Assembly: GCF_001278845.1 (NCBI RefSeq)
Contig: NZ_CP012590.1
Coordinates: forward strand, 2,604,001 to 2,668,000
DNA: 64,000 nucleotides
Direction of reading: 5' to 3'
Origin: Actinomyces sp. oral taxon 414
Lineage (GTDB): Bacteria; Actinomycetota; Actinomycetes; Actinomycetales; Actinomycetaceae
A model generated the notes under the pieces. It was given only the letters and a program-made list of their open reading frames with translations. It had not been told where the DNA came from and searched no databases. Made by a program: the position numbers and the translations under genes. Below are positions 34,702 to 47,132 of the stretch, piece by piece; within the stretch, counting starts at the first letter, position 1, and each line of letters opens with the position of its first letter.

Positions 34702-36659
34702 GCGCGAGCGTGCCGCCCGCCGTCGGCGGCCTGTACGACGTCGGACCCGACCTGGACGCGCACCTGCCCGACTGCCCGCCCGAGCAGGCCTGGGGGCGGC
34801 GGCGCGACGAGTACCGCCTGGTCAACCCCGCCAACCGCCGCAAACTGACCGTCATCGTGGTGGGCGCGGGCCTGGCCGGCTCCGGGGCGGCCGCGACCCT
34901 GGGGCGACTGGGCTACCGGGTGGAGTGTTTCAGCCTGCACGATGCCCCGCGCCGCGCCCACTCGGTGGCCGCGCAGGGGGGCATTAACGCCGCCCGGGCC
35001 CGCAAGGTCGACGGCGACTCCCTGGCCAGGTTCGTCAAGGACACCGTCAAGGGCGGGGACTACCGGGGCCGGGAGGCCGACGTCGTGCGCCTGGGGCTGG
35101 AGTCCGGGCGGGTCATCGACCACATGGAGGCCATCGGGGCGCCCTTCGCCCGCGAGTACGGCGGCCAGCTCGCCACCCGGTCCTTCGGTGGGGTGCAGGT
35201 CTCGCGCACCTACTACACGCGCGGGCAGACCGGCCAGCAGCTGGAGATCGCCTGCGCCCAGGCCCTCCAGGAGCAGATCGCCGCCGGGACCGTCCACATG
35301 CACACCCGCACCGAGATGCTCGACCTCATTGTGGCCGACTCGCGCGCCCAGGGCATCGTCGCCCGGGACCTGCTCACCGGCGAGGTGCGCGCCCACACCG
35401 CCCACGCCGTCGTGCTGGCCACCGGCGGCTACGGCAGCGTCTACCACTACTCGACCCTGGCCATGGCCTCCAACGCCACCGCCACCTGGCGGGCCCACCG
35501 GCGCGGGGCCGCCTTCGCCTCCGCCTGCATGGTCCAGTTCCACCCCACGGCCCTGCCGGTGAGCTCCCACTGGCAGTCCAAGACCACGCTCATGAGCGAG
35601 TCCCTGCGCAACGACGGGCGCATCTGGGTGCCCGTGCGTCCCGGGGACGACCGCCCGCCCAACGACATCCCCGAAGACGAGCGCGACTACTACCTGGAGC
35701 GCAAGTATCCGGCCTTCGGCAATCTCACCCCGCGCGACGTCGCCTCGCGCAACGCCCGCGAGCAGATCGTCTCCGGCCGCGGCGTCGGGCCGCTGCATAA
35801 CTCCGTCTACCTCGACTTCCGCGACGCCCTGGAGCGGCTGGGGCGGGAGACCATCGCCTCGCGCTACGGCAACCTGTTCGAGATGTACCTCGACGCCACC
35901 GGCGAGGACCCCTACGAGGTGCCCATGCGCATCGCCCCCGGCGCCCACTTCACCATGGGCGGGCTGTGGGTGGACTTCGACCAGATGTCCACCATCCCGG
36001 GGCTGTTCGTGGGCGGAGAGGCCTCCAACAACTACCACGGCGCCAACCGCCTGGGGGCGAACTCGCTGCTGAGCGCCAGCGTGGACGGCTGGTTCGTGCT
36101 GCCGCTGGCCGTGCCGAACTACCTGGCCGGGTTGGTGGGCTCCAGGCCCCTGAGCCCCGACGCCCCGCAGGCGCTGGCGGCCGTGGCCGACACCCGCAAG
36201 CGCATCGAGTCGCTGACGGCCGTGGGCGGGACCCACCGGCCCGTGTGGTTCCACCGCCGCCTGGGCGAGATCCTCTACGCCGGCTGCGGGGTCAGCCGCT
36301 CCGAGGCGGGGCTGCGCCGCGCCCTGGAGGAGGTGCGCGAGCTGCGCGCGGAGTTCTGGGCCGACGTCAAGATCGTCGGCGGCCAGGAGCGCCTCAACCA
36401 GGAGCTGGAGAAGGCGCTGCGGGTCGCCGACTTCCTGGAACTGGCGGAGGTCATGGTCCTCGACGCCCTGGACCGGCGCGAGTCCGCCGGCGCCCACTTC
36501 CGCGAGGAGTACGCCACGCCGGGCGGGGAGGCCAAGCGGAACGACGGCCTCTGGTGCTCCGTGTCGGCCTGGCAGACGGCGCCCGACGGCGGGCACACGC
36601 GCCGGTCCGAGCCGCTGGGGTTCTCGATGGTGCCGATGCAGGTGAGGGACTACCGATGA
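34698..36659 (+). CDS. sdhA: Succinate dehydrogenase/fumarate reductase flavoprotein
   Basis: 653 residues. The FAD-binding motif VIVVGAGLAGSGAAA is at about 51-65 and the covalent-FAD histidine region is RRAHSVAAQGGINAAR. Catalytic-domain motifs follow: FHPTALP, ERKYPAFGNLTPRDVASR, GAHFTMGGLWVDFDQMSTIP, and the second FAD motif GLFVGGEASNNYHGANRLGA. It oxidises succinate or, in fermenting actinomycetes, reduces fumarate, with electrons through SdhB and SdhC. It starts at an ATGA overlap with sdhC (GGAGG just before) and ends at an ATGA overlap with sdhB. Confidence 0.95.
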   Translation: MSASVPPAVGGLYDVGPDLDAHLPDCPPEQAWGRRRDEYRLVNPANRRKLTVIVVGAGLAGSGAAATLGRLGYRVECFSLHDAPRRAHSVAAQGGINAARARKVDGDSLARFVKDTVKGGDYRGREADVVRLGLESGRVIDHMEAIGAPFAREYGGQLATRSFGGVQVSRTYYTRGQTGQQLEIACAQALQEQIAAGTVHMHTRTEMLDLIVADSRAQGIVARDLLTGEVRAHTAHAVVLATGGYGSVYHYSTLAMASNATATWRAHRRGAAFASACMVQFHPTALPVSSHWQSKTTLMSESLRNDGRIWVPVRPGDDRPPNDIPEDERDYYLERKYPAFGNLTPRDVASRNAREQIVSGRGVGPLHNSVYLDFRDALERLGRETIASRYGNLFEMYLDATGEDPYEVPMRIAPGAHFTMGGLWVDFDQMSTIPGLFVGGEASNNYHGANRLGANSLLSASVDGWFVLPLAVPNYLAGLVGSRPLSPDAPQALAAVADTRKRIESLTAVGGTHRPVWFHRRLGEILYAGCGVSRSEAGLRRALEEVRELRAEFWADVKIVGGQERLNQELEKALRVADFLELAEVMVLDALDRRESAGAHFREEYATPGGEAKRNDGLWCSVSAWQTAPDGGHTRRSEPLGFSMVPMQVRDYR

Positions 36660-37411
36660 GAGTCGAGCTGGAGATCTGGCGGCAGGACGGGCCGCGGGCG
36701 CGGGGCTTCTTCGAGAGCCACGTGGTGGAGGACGCCGAGCCGCAGATGAGCCTGCTCGAGCTGCTCGACCGCCTCAACGACCAGATCATCGAATCCGGCG
36801 GCGAGCCGGTGGTCTTCGAGTCGGACTGCCGGGAGGGGGTGTGCGGGGCCTGCGGCTTCCTGGTCAACGGGGTGCCCCACGGGCCGCTGGACACGACCCC
36901 GGCCTGCCGCCAGCACCTGCGGGCCTTCCCCGGGGTGACGCACTTCCGGCTGGAGCCGTGGAGGTCGGCGGCCTTCCCGGTCATCCGGGACCTGGCGGTG
37001 GACCGCACGGCCCTGGACGAGCTCATCCGCGCCGGGGGGACCGTGGACGTGGCGGCGGGGACCGCCCCGGACGCCGACGACGTCGCCCAGGGGCACCTGC
37101 AGGCCGAGCGGGCGCTGGACTTCGCCGCCTGCATCGGCTGCGGGGCCTGCGTGGCGGCCTGCCCGAACGGGGCGGCGGCGCTGTTCGCGGGGGCGAAGCT
37201 GGCGCACCTGTCGCTCATGCCGCAGGGCCGTCACGAGCGGGGGCGGCGGGCCCGGGCGATGACGCGGGCGCTGGACGAGTTCTTCGGGCCGTGCTCGGTG
37301 TACGGCGAGTGCGTGCCGGCGTGCCCGGCGGGGATCCCGATCGAGGCGATCGCGCGGCTCAACCGGGAGGTGCTGCGCGCCGGGCTGCGCGGGTCGACCC
37401 GCGACGACTGA
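36656..37411 (+). CDS. sdhB: Succinate dehydrogenase/fumarate reductase iron-sulfur subunit
   Basis: 251 residues. The [2Fe-2S] domain has CREGVCGACGFLVNG plus a later Cys (TTPACRQHL). The C-terminal domain has the [4Fe-4S] ligands CIGCGACVAACPN and the [3Fe-4S] set CSVYGECVPACPAGIP. It transfers electrons between SdhA and SdhC. It starts at an ATGA overlap with sdhA. Last gene of the operon; a strong hairpin (family F) follows 89 bases after the stop. Confidence 0.95.
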   Translation: MRVELEIWRQDGPRARGFFESHVVEDAEPQMSLLELLDRLNDQIIESGGEPVVFESDCREGVCGACGFLVNGVPHGPLDTTPACRQHLRAFPGVTHFRLEPWRSAAFPVIRDLAVDRTALDELIRAGGTVDVAAGTAPDADDVAQGHLQAERALDFAACIGCGACVAACPNGAAALFAGAKLAHLSLMPQGRHERGRRARAMTRALDEFFGPCSVYGECVPACPAGIPIEAIARLNREVLRAGLRGSTRDD

Positions 37412-37460
37412 ACCGGCGGGGACTGGTCCCCTTCTCGCCCTCCGTGCCCTTGCCTTCTTC

Positions 37461-37574
37461 GCCGAGAGGTGCACTTCGCACTCGAGACGTGCATTTTGTC
37501 GCCGAGACGTGCACTTCGCATTCGAGCGGGCAGTTCTGACCGTCATTCTCGAGTGCAAAGTGCACGTCTCGGCG
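37461..37574. repeat. Family F hairpin repeat, copy 1 (after sdhB)
   Basis: Arms 37500-37526 and 37548-37574 (CGCCGAGACGTGCACTTCG and complement) form a stem of about 27 bp with two mismatches. A partial extra arm precedes it. It lies between convergent genes and may act as a bidirectional terminator. A second copy is at 48409-48482. Confidence 0.7.
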
Positions 37575-37619
37575 TCCAGGGCGGCGGGCGACGGCGCGGC
37601 GGGTGGTGGCGGCCGCGGG

Positions 37620-38471
37620 TCAGGCCCCGGGCGCGGCCTCCTCGGGCGCAGTCCTGGCCCCGGCCTCGGGCTTGTGGGCGACCAGGGCGATGCCCACCAT
37701 GTCCTTCTCGTAGCGGGTGAAGGTGCGCCGCATCTGCATGATCCGGGCGCGCAGCTCCTTGTCCCGCATGACGTTCCACATGATCCGCGCGGCGCCGCCC
37801 AGTCCCTCGTCGCGCAGGTTGCGGCTCATCTTGAGCAGCGCCATGGGGGCGGTGTCCACCCAGTCGACGACCAGCCCGGCGTCCTCGAGCAGCTTCCGCC
37901 ACGCGGCGGCGGTCATGGGGCGGGCGTTGACGTGGATGGCGCGGGCGAGGTCGCGGCGCAGCTGCGTGTAGTGCTCCTCGTCGATGTCGTCGGGGGCCAC
38001 GCCGAGCTCGTGGATCGCGTAGCGCCCGCCGGGCCGCAGCACGCGGGCGGCCTCGGCGACGATCGCCGCCTTGGACTTGTCCCCCTGCATGGTGAGCATG
38101 GCCTCGCCGACGACGACGTCGGCGCACTCGTCGTCCAGCCCGGTGTCGGCGGCCTCCCCCTGGCGGACGGTGCCGCGATCCCCGACGACGGCGGCGACCC
38201 GCGCCGCGGCCTGCGGGTCGCGGTCGATGGCGGTGTAGGAGGCGGGGCGGGCGGCGACGATCTCGGCGGCGGTGCGCCCGAGCCCAGGGGCGAGCTCGAC
38301 GACGTCGGATCCGGGCAGACGGGCGTGGTCGAGCATGGCGGCGGTCAGCGCCGCGCCACCGGGTCGCAGCACGCGCTTGCCTGCGCGGGCGAGGACCCAG
38401 TGGCCGGGGGCCGTGGCGACCGGCCTGTCAGCGTAGGGCAGAGGGATGTCAGAGGGCGGATTCTCGCTCAT
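37620..38471 (-). CDS. Class I SAM-dependent methyltransferase
   Basis: 283 residues. SAM motif I VVELAPGLGRTAAEI is at about 57-71, followed by YTAIDRDPQAA (acidic loop), ADVVVGEAMLTMQGD and RVLRPGGRYAIHELGV. A C-terminal helical part of about 120 residues (ARIMWNVMRDKELRARIMQM) may bind the substrate. The substrate is not recognisable. It is convergent with sdhB and its start lies 115 bases from the small membrane protein gene's stop. The start ATG has a modest AGG upstream. Confidence 0.8.
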   Translation of the reverse strand: MSENPPSDIPLPYADRPVATAPGHWVLARAGKRVLRPGGAALTAAMLDHARLPGSDVVELAPGLGRTAAEIVAARPASYTAIDRDPQAAARVAAVVGDRGTVRQGEAADTGLDDECADVVVGEAMLTMQGDKSKAAIVAEAARVLRPGGRYAIHELGVAPDDIDEEHYTQLRRDLARAIHVNARPMTAAAWRKLLEDAGLVVDWVDTAPMALLKMSRNLRDEGLGGAARIMWNVMRDKELRARIMQMRRTFTRYEKDMVGIALVAHKPEAGARTAPEEAAPGA

Positions 38472-38586
38472 GAGGGGAGCCTAACCCGAGAGGGCGCGCC
38501 CACCGCGAGTGATCTTGAGCGGGGCCCGGGGCCGGGGCGCTCGCGAAAGACCCGGCGCCATCCCCGGCAGGAGAGGTTCGACGCGC

Positions 38587-38796
38587 CTACAGGTTCGCGG
38601 CGCTTCCCGACCGTCGCCGCCGGTCGCGACGATCGTCGACGACGGCGGCGACGACTCCGGCGGTGTTGAGGACCGTCAGGGCACCCAGGACGATGACGGG
38701 CCACAGCGGCGGGACGCGGGTCAGCCAGATCGCCGCCTGGACGCCGGTGACGATGGCCGTGGTGCCCATGATCCATATCTGCGTGCGGGTGCTCAT
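38587..38796 (-). CDS. Small two-helix membrane protein
   Basis: 69 residues: helix 1 IWIMGTTAIVTGVQAAIWL, helix 2 WPVIVLGALTVLNTAGVVAA, then an Arg-rich C-terminus. AAGGAGATGCCTC precedes the ATG, a good binding site that selects this start over an upstream in-frame one. Function unknown. It lies between the methyltransferase and the CRISPR array. Confidence 0.6.
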   Translation of the reverse strand: MSTRTQIWIMGTTAIVTGVQAAIWLTRVPPLWPVIVLGALTVLNTAGVVAAVVDDRRDRRRRSGSAANL

Positions 38797-38825
38797 GAGG
38801 CATCTCCTTCCCGGTCCCCGGCGCC

Positions 38826-39518
38826 GTCTCAATGGCACCGACAGGTGCGCGGCGCGCCCTGACGCCCCGCCTCGACAGACTAGCAGCCCCACCAGACAGC
38901 ACCTCCATGCACCTACAGGTGCGTGGTGCTCCCTGACATATGTGTGGTTCTTGCTCGGGCAGGATACCGAGCTGTCTCAATGCACCTACAGGTGCGTGGT
39001 GCTCCCTGACCCGACTTGAGGTGGGCTCCTGGCGGCGCCGCCTCGGTCTCAATGCACCTACAGGTGCGTGGTGCTCCCTGACGGCCATGATCATCCGCCT
39101 CGCCCTGTTCCCGATGAGGTCTCAATGCACCTACAGGTGCGTGGTGCTCCCTGACCGCTCCTGGACCAGGTGGCTAAGGAACGAGAAGAAGAGTCTCAAT
39201 GCACCTACAGGTGCGTGGTGCTCCCTGACTAGCCACCCACCGCAGAGCGAGAACGGGGCATAGCGTCTCAATGCACCTACAGGTGCGTGGTGCTCCCTGA
39301 CGCCATCGCCGTCGGCGTCGCCGCCATCGTCGGCGCGTCTCAATGCACCTACAGGTGCGTGGTGCTCCCTGGCTTGCGGCCACGGCCGCAGCTACATCCT
39401 TGACGGGGTCTCAATGCACCTACAGGTGCGTGGTGCTCCCTGACGTAGCGGATGTTTGTCCATCGGGGCGCGCCGTCCCACGTCTCAATGCACCTACAGG
39501 TGCGTGGTGCTCCCTGAC
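38826..39518 (-). CRISPR. Orphan CRISPR array, 10 repeats of 37 bp
   Basis: Repeats (37 bp) start at 38826 (degenerate, 38 bp), 38901 (3-4 changes), 38974, 39046, 39119, 39193, 39265, 39337 (last bases changed), 39408 and 39482. Nine spacers are 34-37 bp. The repeat contains the stem GCACCT-AC-AGGTGC. On the minus strand it ends in ATTGAGAC, resembling the 8-base 5' handle of type I/III crRNAs. The decayed repeats at the low-coordinate end mark the trailer, so the leader should lie just above 39518 and transcription run on the minus strand. No cas gene is in the window. Confidence 0.95.
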
Positions 39519-40061
39519 CCCTGCCCTCGGGAGCGGCGGTATGACGCCACTTCGAGGGCCCGGAGCGCCACCGGCCCCGGGAGCACCCCTCCGGACCGGC
39601 CAGCACCAGACCCAGAGTAGCACATAATGGCGGAATCACGCCAAGCGCCACCGACGGCCCCCAGAGCCCTCCGCGCGCCGACTTCCAACCAGGTCATGCG
39701 GAAAGGTAGGCGTTTGAGGTCCTTGCAGCAAACGTGTAACGTGACACCCTGTTCGCCATACCGCCCCACCGGCCACAGCAGCACCTCCAGCACCAGCTGG
39801 TTCGACCCCGACCGGACCCGCAGAGGGCCTCCCGCACCCGACTGAGTCTGCCGAGACCGCCCCGCGCCCAACCGGGACGAGCACGGTTCCCGACCATTCC
39901 GGCAGACCCGGATGAGACCGCCGTCGGATATCCTGCACGCCGGGAAGATTATTCCCGGAACGTCAGAGCGAAAAGAGCGGCGCCCCGGCGCGGCCACCGC
40001 CTCAGACCCGGGTGACGTGGTCCAGGCGGAGCCGCGGTGGGCGAGGACCGCATCGCCCCGA
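39519..40061. other. Presumed CRISPR leader side and gltA 3' region
   Basis: No gene supported: the open frames lack motifs. The first about 100 bases next to the last repeat are the expected leader position. On the minus strand TGCTACTCT near 39612 could be an extended -10, weak evidence. A GGAAGATTATTC-like motif occurs near 39947. Confidence 0.35.

Positions 40062-40090
<29 letters not shown>
40002..40090. repeat. Duplicated 3' end of gltA
   Basis: The 28 bases covering the last codons and stop of gltA (40062-40090) are repeated exactly 60 bases downstream of themselves (40002-40030) with three changes. Confidence 0.65.
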
Positions 40091-41468
<1,378 letters not shown>

Positions 41469-41661
41469 GGTGCCTCCTTGCGGGTCGACGTCGGGCCCTC
41501 GCCGTCCGCGGCGGGCGGGCGGCCCGCCGGGCCCGGGCCCTTTCCACCGGCCACTCTACGGCCCGGGACGTTACCGCCCGGACACGGGCGGCGGCCGGCT
41601 TGCCACTGCCACGGTACCGACTCGCCACACTGCATCGTCGGCCGCGACGGGCCCCACCGAT

Positions 41662-41916
41662 TCAATAGTGATAGCGGGCCTGGAGGATGACGACGTCGTC
41701 GCCGTCGACGAAGTAGACGAGGCGGTGCTCGTCGGTGATGCGCCGCGACCACGCGCCCGGAGCCCCGTACTTGAGGCGCTCGGGCTTGCCGACACCGGCG
41801 AAGGGATCGCGCAGACAGGCGTCGATGAGCGTATTGATGCGCTTGAGGACCCGGCGGTCCGCCGTCTGCCAGTACTTGTAGTCACCCCAGGCGGACGGGT
41901 CCCACACGAGCCTCAC
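41662..41916 (-). CDS. yoeB: YoeB-type mRNA endonuclease toxin
   Basis: 84 residues. VWDPSAWGDYKYWQTADRRV, the basic GKPERLKYGAPGAWSRRITD and the C-terminal HRLVYFVDGDDVVILQARYH fit the YoeB/Txe ribosome-dependent RNase of the RelE superfamily; the closing H-Y is the family's usual end and the conserved Glu, Arg and His residues are present. It overlaps the antitoxin stop by four bases (ATGA), giving the classic antitoxin-first order. GltA lies downstream. Confidence 0.9.
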   Translation of the reverse strand: MRLVWDPSAWGDYKYWQTADRRVLKRINTLIDACLRDPFAGVGKPERLKYGAPGAWSRRITDEHRLVYFVDGDDVVILQARYHY

Positions 41917-42167
41917 TCAGTCCCCCGATCGAGCTCGTGAACCTCGGTCTGGCCCGCGCGCGCCCGCTCGTAGGCGTCGAGAAGCCTGCGGGCGTTGGCG
42001 GGAGAGCGGAACAGGTAGGCGGTCTCGCGCCAGGCCGCGTACTCCTCGGCGGACATGAGGACGGCACTGCCCTTGCGCGAAACGATCTCGACGACGTCGC
42101 GGTCGTTGTTGACCTGCTCGATGAGCGGGAACAACGTCTTGCGCGCCTGACTGGCACTCACGGACAC
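41913..42167 (-). CDS. yefM: YefM-type antitoxin
   Basis: 84 residues from a GTG at 42167 with AAGGAG eight bases upstream. The Phd/YefM fold is visible: VSVSASQARKTLFPLIEQVN, VVEIVSRKGSAVLMSAEEYA, then ETAYLFRSPANARRLLDAYE, the toxin-binding tail. It should neutralise YoeB and repress its own promoter. The intergenic region before it (42168-42308) contains GTACCAGAACATAGTACCAC, a GTAC-rich stretch that could be the operator. Confidence 0.9.
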   Translation of the reverse strand: MSVSASQARKTLFPLIEQVNNDRDVVEIVSRKGSAVLMSAEEYAAWRETAYLFRSPANARRLLDAYERARAGQTEVHELDRGTE

Positions 42168-42308
42168 GGCTTCATCTCCTTCACCCCAATGACTCGTACC
42201 AGAACATAGTACCACTTAGGGTCAGAGGCCTGTGCGCCGACGACGCTCCATCTTCGGCGCTCGACGCGTTCGACACCGGCGCCGCACGGGAGGCGGCGGG
42301 GTGACGCG

Positions 42309-44135
<1,827 letters not shown>

Positions 44136-45842
44136 GTGTACGACGTCGTCCAACGGGCCCTGAGCGCCATCGCCGCCGGTCAGACGCCGGACAGCCAGGA
44201 GAGCGCGCACCTCGACTTCAAGGAGGACCCCGCGCGGGCAGCGCACCCACGCGGTAACCCCGAGGCCCATCGCCTGCAGATCCTGCTCGACGCGGCGATC
44301 TGCTTCGCCAACGCCGACGGCGAGTCCTTCATCGTCCTGGGACTGCGCGACAAGGCCCGGGGGCCAGAGGCCTTCACCGGGACGGACGCCTCCCCCCAGG
44401 ACATCGCCTCCAAGATCTTCAACCGAACCCGCCCCAACCTCACGGTCGAGGCGCGCGCCGAGGAGTTCGCGGGCCGCCGCCTGGTCATTATCCGAGTGCC
44501 CCAGGGACTGGCCCTCTACAGCCGCACGGACGGCGCCGCCGCCCGGCGGACCGGCACCAGCTGCATCCCCCTGAGCGACGGGGCTCGCCAGCAGATCAGG
44601 TTCTCCCGCGCCAATCCGGACCGCACAGCGGCTCCGACGGCGCTGGACACCGGCGACCTCGACGGCATCGCCCTGGCGGAGGGGATCCGCCGATTCAACT
44701 CCCGGCATCCCGACGACGTCATCGTCTCCTCCGACGAGCTCCTACGGCGACTGGGGCTGCGCAACCACGACGGCGGGCTCCTGAGCGCCGCGGTCGTCCT
44801 TTTCGGCCATCCTCTGGGCGTCCAGCCGAGCGCCCAGCACCTGTGGCGCCCGGCCCCGGGCGCCGAACCCGAACGCAACGACCTGGACGACCCGCTCATT
44901 CTGGCGATCCCCCAGGCGCTCCAGCGCATCCGCTCCCATTCCAACGCCGAGCTGGAACGGATCGAACTGCCCACCGGCCAGGAGCGTCAGATCCGCGACT
45001 TCCCCGAACGCGCCGTCGACGAGGCGGTTCTCAACGCCTTCGCCCACCGCGACTGGACTCTCGGGCGACCCATTGTCATCGACCAGTCCCCCGTCATTCT
45101 GAGCGTCGACTCCCCGGGCGGCCTGCCCGTCGGCGTCCGCCTCGACCGCCTGCTCACCACGTCCTCCGCGCCACCCAACCCGGCCCTCATGCGCGCCCTG
45201 CACCGACTGGGGCTGGTCGAGGAGACCTCCCGCGGCTTCGATCGAATGTGGATCGCCATGCTCGGTTCCGGCCGGGAGGCCCCCGAAGTGGAGGCGGACG
45301 AGTCCCATGTGCGCGTCGCCTTCGCGGCCCCGGTGGACAGCCCGGGGATGGTCCGGGCCCTGTCGCTCCTGACGGACGTCATCGGCGCCACCGCCACCAC
45401 CAATCTCAACGTGCTGCTGGCGCTCAGGCACCTGGCGCGGGCGAGCGCCCTGACCGAGGCCGGGGCGGCCGCGCTCTTCCAGCTCAGTCGGGCCGAATGC
45501 CGCGCCGTCCTGGCCTGGCTCGTCGGCATTGGACTGCTGACGGCGGATCGGCAGGCCCGTTCGTGGAGCCTGGCGCCCAGCGTGCGCTCGATCCTGCGGG
45601 CCCAGCGGGTGCCCGCCCCGGCCGACGGCGGCATCGAGGCGGCGGTCATTGACCTGCTCGCCTCCGGACCGGTGACCAACCGGCGCATCGCCTCCGCGAC
45701 GGGGGCGCCCGCGCCCGTAGTCACCGAGGTCCTGCGCCGTTTGGCGAGCCGGGGTGTGATCGAGAAGGATCCCGACGGGCCCGCGAGAGGACCCGCGGTC
45801 AGATGGCGCGCGAGCGGAACGGCGCCGCCCGAGGAGAAGTGA
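44136..45842 (+). CDS. AlbA_2 (Schlafen-like) domain regulator
   Basis: 568 residues from GTG 44136. The N-terminal AlbA_2/Schlafen AAA_4-type domain (about 15-140) has ESAHLDFKEDPARA, CFANADGESFIVLGL and RRLVIIRVPQ. A middle ATP-binding-like part has ERAVDEAVLNAFAHRDW (about 290-306) and ILSVDSPGGLPVG, as in putative transcriptional regulators with an HATPase-like domain. The C-terminal 130 residues contain two winged-helix-like segments (LFQLSRAECRAVLAWLVGIG; RRIASATGAPAPVVTEVLRR). Likely a DNA-binding regulator; autoregulation through the palindrome in its promoter is inference. An earlier GTG (44067) is less likely. Confidence 0.75.
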   Translation: MYDVVQRALSAIAAGQTPDSQESAHLDFKEDPARAAHPRGNPEAHRLQILLDAAICFANADGESFIVLGLRDKARGPEAFTGTDASPQDIASKIFNRTRPNLTVEARAEEFAGRRLVIIRVPQGLALYSRTDGAAARRTGTSCIPLSDGARQQIRFSRANPDRTAAPTALDTGDLDGIALAEGIRRFNSRHPDDVIVSSDELLRRLGLRNHDGGLLSAAVVLFGHPLGVQPSAQHLWRPAPGAEPERNDLDDPLILAIPQALQRIRSHSNAELERIELPTGQERQIRDFPERAVDEAVLNAFAHRDWTLGRPIVIDQSPVILSVDSPGGLPVGVRLDRLLTTSSAPPNPALMRALHRLGLVEETSRGFDRMWIAMLGSGREAPEVEADESHVRVAFAAPVDSPGMVRALSLLTDVIGATATTNLNVLLALRHLARASALTEAGAAALFQLSRAECRAVLAWLVGIGLLTADRQARSWSLAPSVRSILRAQRVPAPADGGIEAAVIDLLASGPVTNRRIASATGAPAPVVTEVLRRLASRGVIEKDPDGPARGPAVRWRASGTAPPEEK

Positions 45843-45939
45843 GGCGCGGCCGGCGTCGGGCCCCGACGGCCCCGGCGGGGTCTTGGCGCCGGCGTCGGCG
45901 GCGGCCCACCGGATCGACGTCCCGGCGGCCCGCCGCCGG

Positions 45940-47127
45940 TCAGCGGCGGAACAGGTCGGTGGCCCGCAGCCGCTGATAGGCGGCGGCCACCCGCTCGTCG
46001 GTGCCGGTCAGGCTCATGCGCACGCGCCCGGCCCCGGCCGCGCCGTAGAAGTCCCCGGGGGCGACGACAATGCCGAGCTCGGCGAAGGCGCCCACCAGGT
46101 CGAGGGCGCTCATGTCCTCCGGGCCGCTCAGCCACAGGTAGAGGCCGGCCGCGGAGGCGGGGTCGTTCGCCAGCCCGGCCTCGGCCGTGGCCGCCAGCAG
46201 CGCCTCGCGGCGGGCCCGGTAGGCCTCCCGCTGGGCGACGACGTGCTCGTCGTCGGCCAGCACGGCCACCATGACGGCCTGGACGGGGGCCGGCACGAGG
46301 AGCCCGGAGTGCTTGCGGATCTCGGTGACGGCGCCGACGAGAGCCGGGTCGCCGGCGAGGAGGGCGGCCCGGTAGCCGGCGAGGTTGGACTGCTTGGACA
46401 GGGAGTACAGGGCCAGGAGCCCGGTCAGGTCGGGGGCGCCGTCGGGGCCGGTGCCGCTGGCGCGCGCGTCCAGGAGGCTGGGGACGCCCTCGGTGGCCCA
46501 GGGCTCGGCCCAGGCGAGTTCGGCGTAGCACTCGTCGGAGGCGACGACGGCGCCGCGGCGGCGCGCCCAGGCCACAATGCGGGCGAGCTGGGGGACGCTG
46601 AGGACGTGGCCGTCGGGGTTGCCGGGGCTGTTGAGCCACACGAGGGCGACGGGGGCGCCGTCGGGCAGCTCCCAGGTGGCGGGGTCGGCGTCGGTGTCGA
46701 CGGGGACGGGGGTGGCGCCGGCGATGCGGGCGCCGACGTCGTAGGTGGGGTAGGCGGCGCGCGGGTGGAGGACGAGGTCGCCGGGGCGCACCCCGAGCTG
46801 GAGGGGCAGGAGGGCGACGGACTCCTTGGAGCCGATGGTGGGGATGACGGCGTCCTCGCCCAGGCCGCTCACGCCGCGGCGCCGCCTCATCCAGTCGATA
46901 ATGGCGGCGCGCAGGGTGTGGGTGCCGACGGCGGCCGGGTAGCCGGGGGCGTCGGAGGCGGCGGCGAGGGCGTCGCGGGCCACGGCGGGCGTCGGGTCGA
47001 CGGGGGCGCCGACGGCGAGGTCGACGACGCCGTCGGGGTGCTGCGCGGCGCGGGCCCGGTAGGGGCGCAGGGAGTCCCAGGGGAAGTCGGGCAGCGCGAG
47101 CGGTCGGGGCAGGATCGAGGCGGTCAT
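45940..47127 (-). CDS. dapC: Succinyldiaminopimelate transaminase
   Basis: 395 residues, a class I PLP aminotransferase. VDLAVGAPVDPTP, YPAAVGTHTLRAAI, GSKESVALLPLQLGVRPGD, LVWLNSPGNPDGHVLS, SDECYAEL and the PLP lysine in LYSLSKQSNLAGYR match the DapC family of actinobacteria. It acts after DapD (30922-31905) in diaminopimelate synthesis. GGAGGATCAGCCC before the ATG is the binding site. That site is the first of three tandem 34-bp repeats. In many actinobacteria fdxA lies next to dapC; here it is 4 kb away behind the repeat nest. Confidence 0.9.
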   Translation of the reverse strand: MTASILPRPLALPDFPWDSLRPYRARAAQHPDGVVDLAVGAPVDPTPAVARDALAAASDAPGYPAAVGTHTLRAAIIDWMRRRRGVSGLGEDAVIPTIGSKESVALLPLQLGVRPGDLVLHPRAAYPTYDVGARIAGATPVPVDTDADPATWELPDGAPVALVWLNSPGNPDGHVLSVPQLARIVAWARRRGAVVASDECYAELAWAEPWATEGVPSLLDARASGTGPDGAPDLTGLLALYSLSKQSNLAGYRAALLAGDPALVGAVTEIRKHSGLLVPAPVQAVMVAVLADDEHVVAQREAYRARREALLAATAEAGLANDPASAAGLYLWLSGPEDMSALDLVGAFAELGIVVAPGDFYGAAGAGRVRMSLTGTDERVAAAYQRLRATDLFRR

Positions 47128-47132
47128 GGGCT

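Noticed and set aside
38940..39640. Open frames across the CRISPR array with repeated QCTYRCVVLPD-like peptides
   Set aside because: These are translations of the CRISPR repeat.
39494..39997. Minus-strand frame next to the CRISPR leader side, considered as a cas gene remnant
   Set aside because: No Cas1, Cas2 or Cas6 motif could be recognised, and the frame runs into the last repeat.
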